This document shows, piece after piece, positions 5,699 to 7,084 of a DNA stretch of 7,084 nucleotides. The position numbers and the translations under genes are program-made. This DNA is from Candidatus Melainabacteria bacterium (GTDB lineage Bacteria > Cyanobacteriota > Vampirovibrionia > Obscuribacterales > Obscuribacteraceae). Numbering within the stretch: position 1 is the stretch's first letter; each line of letters starts with the position of its first letter. The notes below the pieces were generated by a model. That model did not search any database, was not told the origin of the DNA, and saw only the letters and a list, made by a program, of their open reading frames with translations. The stretch is taken from the NCBI GenBank assembly GCA_016209785.1, contig JACQVM010000099.1:1-7084 (forward strand), in the 5' to 3' direction.

Positions 5699-5929
5699 AT
5701 GAAGAGGAATGTATTACTAGCAACAACACTGGTGGCTATACTTGCTAGCCTTACACCAGCTCTGGCCGATAAAGCAGCCAGCAGTGGTGGTGACAACAAG
5801 GTAGTTGAGGGTGCCAAGGCCATTGGCAAAGGGGTTATGTGGGGACCAAAGACAGTTGCTAAAGGTGTCACTAAGGGCTTGAAAAGCGTAGGTGCCGGCG
5901 CCAAGAAAATGGTCGGGAAGGGTGGCTAG
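5699..5929 (+). CDS. Small secreted cationic protein made of 11-residue repeats
   Basis: This encodes a 76-residue protein (77 if the ATG at 5696 is used). It has a textbook signal peptide: KR, a hydrophobic core (VLLATTLVAILASL) and an ALA/DK cleavage site at about residue 24. The mature part is only about 52 residues, with 11 Lys against three acidic residues and one Trp. From nucleotide 5816 three tandem 11-residue units are visible: KAIGKGVMWGP, KTVAKGVTKGL and KSVGAGAKKMV (pattern K-[AST]-[VI]-[GA]-x-G-[VA]). An 11-residue period is typical of lipid-binding amphipathic helices (apolipoproteins, synucleins, LEA-like proteins), so membrane or polymer association is a reasonable inference. 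A glycine-zipper or antimicrobial-type peptide are alternatives. It has a strong Shine-Dalgarno, suggesting high expression, and a 16-bp stem-loop downstream. No bacteriocin immunity or export genes are nearby. I recognise no named family. Confidence 0.82.
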   Translation: MKRNVLLATTLVAILASLTPALADKAASSGGDNKVVEGAKAIGKGVMWGPKTVAKGVTKGLKSVGAGAKKMVGKGG

Positions 5930-5958
5930 TAGCCCGCCCGGCAACAGACGTTGAACTT

Positions 5959-5996
5959 AGCAATCGGTGCCACCCCTAATGGTGGCACCGATTGCT
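5959..5996. terminator. Perfect 16-bp stem-loop between convergent small exported genes
   Basis: AGCAATCGGTGCCACC (5959-5974) and GGTGGCACCGATTGCT (5981-5996) are perfect complements around a CCTAAT loop. The stem lies 29 bases after the plus gene and 27 bases after the minus gene, so it can serve both as a bidirectional terminator or 3'-end protector. Neither side has a T-run (TGTGTG follows on the plus strand), so termination may need Rho or work without a U-tract. Confidence 0.75.
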
Positions 5997-6023
5997 TGTG
6001 TGAGGGCAGGAGAAATAACTTCG

Positions 6024-6347
6024 TTATGTCTTAAAATAAACCTTGCCAGGTCCCGGTGGATTGTAAATCCAACCACTGCCCGGGCCACCTCTTAGGCCTG
6101 CAGGATTGTACCTAAAGTACTGCCTGTGCCCAGGACACCCAACATGTGTAGATGGATTGTATACCCAGCCTTGTCCTGCTCCACCACTAGGTCCGGCAGG
6201 ATTGTAATGCCAATAATACCCATGTCCAGGACCACCAGCAGCTCCTGGTGGGTTGACATGGTTAGACCAAGCTTGCTGCGGGGCTATCAAAGCACTGGTT
6301 GCCAATGCAAGTACCAAAGTAGCAAGTTTTATATTAGTTGCTCTCAT
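6024..6347 (-). CDS. Small secreted Asn-Pro/Gly/Tyr repeat protein
   Basis: This encodes a 107-residue protein of unknown function. Residues 1-29 form a signal peptide (MRATNIK, then a hydrophobic LATLVLALATSALIA) with likely cleavage after AWS. The mature part consists of repeats that each begin NP and end in Tyr: NPPGAAGGPGHGYYWHY (32-48), NPAGPSGGAGQGWVY (49-63), NPSTHVGCPGHRQYFRY (64-80), NPAGLRGGPGSGWIY (81-95), then a terminal NPPGPGKVYF. Lengths alternate 17/15/17/15, so the true unit may be a 32-residue pair. There is a single Cys (71). Such Gly/Pro/aromatic composition implies an extended or disordered surface, adhesive or matrix protein; that is inference. The start is supported by an AAGGA Shine-Dalgarno 6 bases before the ATG at 6345-6347. 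It lies 110 bases after aat on the same strand, but a stem-loop between them suggests separate transcription. Confidence 0.82.
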   Translation of the reverse strand: MRATNIKLATLVLALATSALIAPQQAWSNHVNPPGAAGGPGHGYYWHYNPAGPSGGAGQGWVYNPSTHVGCPGHRQYFRYNPAGLRGGPGSGWIYNPPGPGKVYFKT

Positions 6348-6386
6348 AAAGATCCTTCCTTTCTTCTTAATAAGCCTGTTGAACCT

Positions 6387-6412
6387 AGCAAGTGGACAGT
6401 TTCCACTAAGCT
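6387..6412 (-). terminator. Stem-loop between aat and the NP-repeat protein gene
   Basis: AGTGGA (6391-6396) and TCCACT (6402-6407) form a perfect 6-bp stem with a 5-base loop, extended across an internal bulge by AGC (6387-6389) with GCT (6410-6412). It lies about 46 bases after the aat stop and about 40 before the next gene on the same strand. It could be a terminator without a T-run, or an operator or leader hairpin for the downstream gene. Confidence 0.35.
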
Positions 6413-6457
6413 CTAACGTAATTAACGTGCATACGTTGCAAAGGGTTCAATCAATAA

Positions 6458-7036
6458 CTACTTGAAGTGACAATTTAATCTAAGGGCTTGTTCTAGTCGG
6501 CTTAGGTATGCCTCCCGGGGTATAAGACATGCGCCAAAAGTACGTAGATGGTTAGTTATGTACTGTGAATCCAACAAGATGTACCCATGTTTTTTCAGTC
6601 GTTCCACCAAAGCAATAAGACAAATCTTAGAAGCATCAGTGATCCGATGAAACATAGACTCACCCATAAAAGCACCACCCAGGGTAACTCCATATAGCCC
6701 ACCTGCCAGCACTCCATCTTTGTAAGCCTCAACGCTATGTGCTAAGCCAGCTTGATAAAGCTCCGTGTATGCCCAGACAATCTCGTCATTAATCCATGTT
6801 GTCTGGCGGCATGCACACTCCCTTATCACTTCATCCCAGGCTGAATCCACCTGAATCTCAAAAACCTTCTGCCTATAGGTACGAGCAAGTCTTTTCGGTA
6901 CATGAAATTGTGCCAAGTCGATAATGCAACGAGGGTCTGGCGAATACCAGCGGATAGTCCCATCATCGCCACCCATAGGAAAGATTCCCATGGCATAAGC
7001 CCTTAAGATCAGATCTAGAGTAAGGCTGGTCTCCAT
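6458..7036 (-). CDS. aat: Leucyl/phenylalanyl-tRNA-protein transferase
   Basis: Aat transfers Leu or Phe from aminoacyl-tRNA to proteins with N-terminal Lys or Arg, marking them as N-degrons for ClpS-ClpAP-type degradation in the cytoplasm. The 192-residue sequence has the family signatures in order: LILRAYAMGIFPM (9-21), WYSPDPR (30-36), AHSVEAY (99-105), GGLYGVTLGGAFMGESMF (112-129), DASK (134-137) and LLDSQYITNHLRTFGA (154-169). Residues equivalent to the E. coli catalytic set are present: Glu126 (GESMF), Asp156 and Gln158 (DSQ). It is shorter than the E. coli enzyme (234 residues) but near the compact form common in other phyla, and appears complete. The ATG at 7034-7036 has an AAGGGA Shine-Dalgarno 5-6 bases upstream. 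No clpS or clpA is in the window. The 48 bases beyond it show no clear gene. Confidence 0.97.
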   Translation of the reverse strand: METSLTLDLILRAYAMGIFPMGGDDGTIRWYSPDPRCIIDLAQFHVPKRLARTYRQKVFEIQVDSAWDEVIRECACRQTTWINDEIVWAYTELYQAGLAHSVEAYKDGVLAGGLYGVTLGGAFMGESMFHRITDASKICLIALVERLKKHGYILLDSQYITNHLRTFGACLIPREAYLSRLEQALRLNCHFK

Positions 7037-7084
7037 ATGATTCCCTTATAACACCCCTCGCTTAAAGCTTGGACAGTGCTGTTG

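Noticed and set aside
5656..5944. Minus-strand frames opposite the 11-mer repeat protein
   Set aside because: The plus-strand frame has a signal peptide, a strong Shine-Dalgarno and ordered repeats. The antisense frames have none of these.
6416..6436. Three ACGT boxes downstream of aat with 8-9 base spacing
   Set aside because: The 4-base words are too short and no known regulator is matched. Not strong enough to call an operator.
6126..6465. Plus-strand frames of 70 and 96 codons opposite the NP-repeat protein and its leader
   Set aside because: The minus-strand gene has a signal peptide, regular repeats and a good ribosome site. The plus frames have no such support.

Overview
The window looks like an ordinary bacterial chromosome segment of moderate GC content: mostly single-gene transcription units, short intergenic gaps and many exported proteins. 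The protein styles suggest a Melainabacteria/Obscuribacterales-like (non-photosynthetic Cyanobacteria) genome: a Gly-rich N-terminal region fused to GGDEF, small exported Gly/Lys and Gly/Pro/Tyr repeat proteins, and a TrbI-like exported hypothetical. This placement is an impression from protein style; no marker gene here proves it. I see no phage, transposase, plasmid, tRNA, rRNA or CRISPR feature.

Layout. Positions 1-204 hold the open 3' end of a possible plus-strand gene, followed by a convergent small hypothetical gene (221-580, minus). An adenosine deaminase-family gene (777-1766, minus) diverges from an exported cyclophilin-type peptidyl-prolyl isomerase (1946-2560, plus), which ends in a likely terminator. 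The 394-base gap 2561-2954 contains two unequal tandem copies of a GC-rich, hairpin-forming repeat. The last copy supplies the Shine-Dalgarno of an exported 357-residue protein (2955-4028, plus). That gene converges, with only 6 bases between, on a diguanylate cyclase (4035-5483, minus). The cyclase has intact active (GGEEF) and inhibitory (RxxD) sites behind a long uncharacterised N-terminal region.

A 215-base divergent region with repeated AGCTCA motifs leads to a small secreted lysine/glycine protein built of 11-residue repeats (5699-5929, plus). It converges, across a perfect 16-bp stem-loop, on a small secreted Asn-Pro/Gly/Tyr repeat protein (6024-6347, minus). The window closes with aat, leucyl/phenylalanyl-tRNA-protein transferase (6458-7036, minus).

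How the genes relate. No operon or pathway is evident: nearly every neighbouring pair is divergent or convergent, and 6458-7036 followed by 6024-6347 is the only same-strand pair. Recognisable roles are purine metabolism (deaminase), envelope protein folding (cyclophilin), c-di-GMP signalling (GGDEF) and N-degron tagging (Aat). The most unusual items are the tandem repeat element that carries a ribosome binding site and the two small repeat-built exported proteins.
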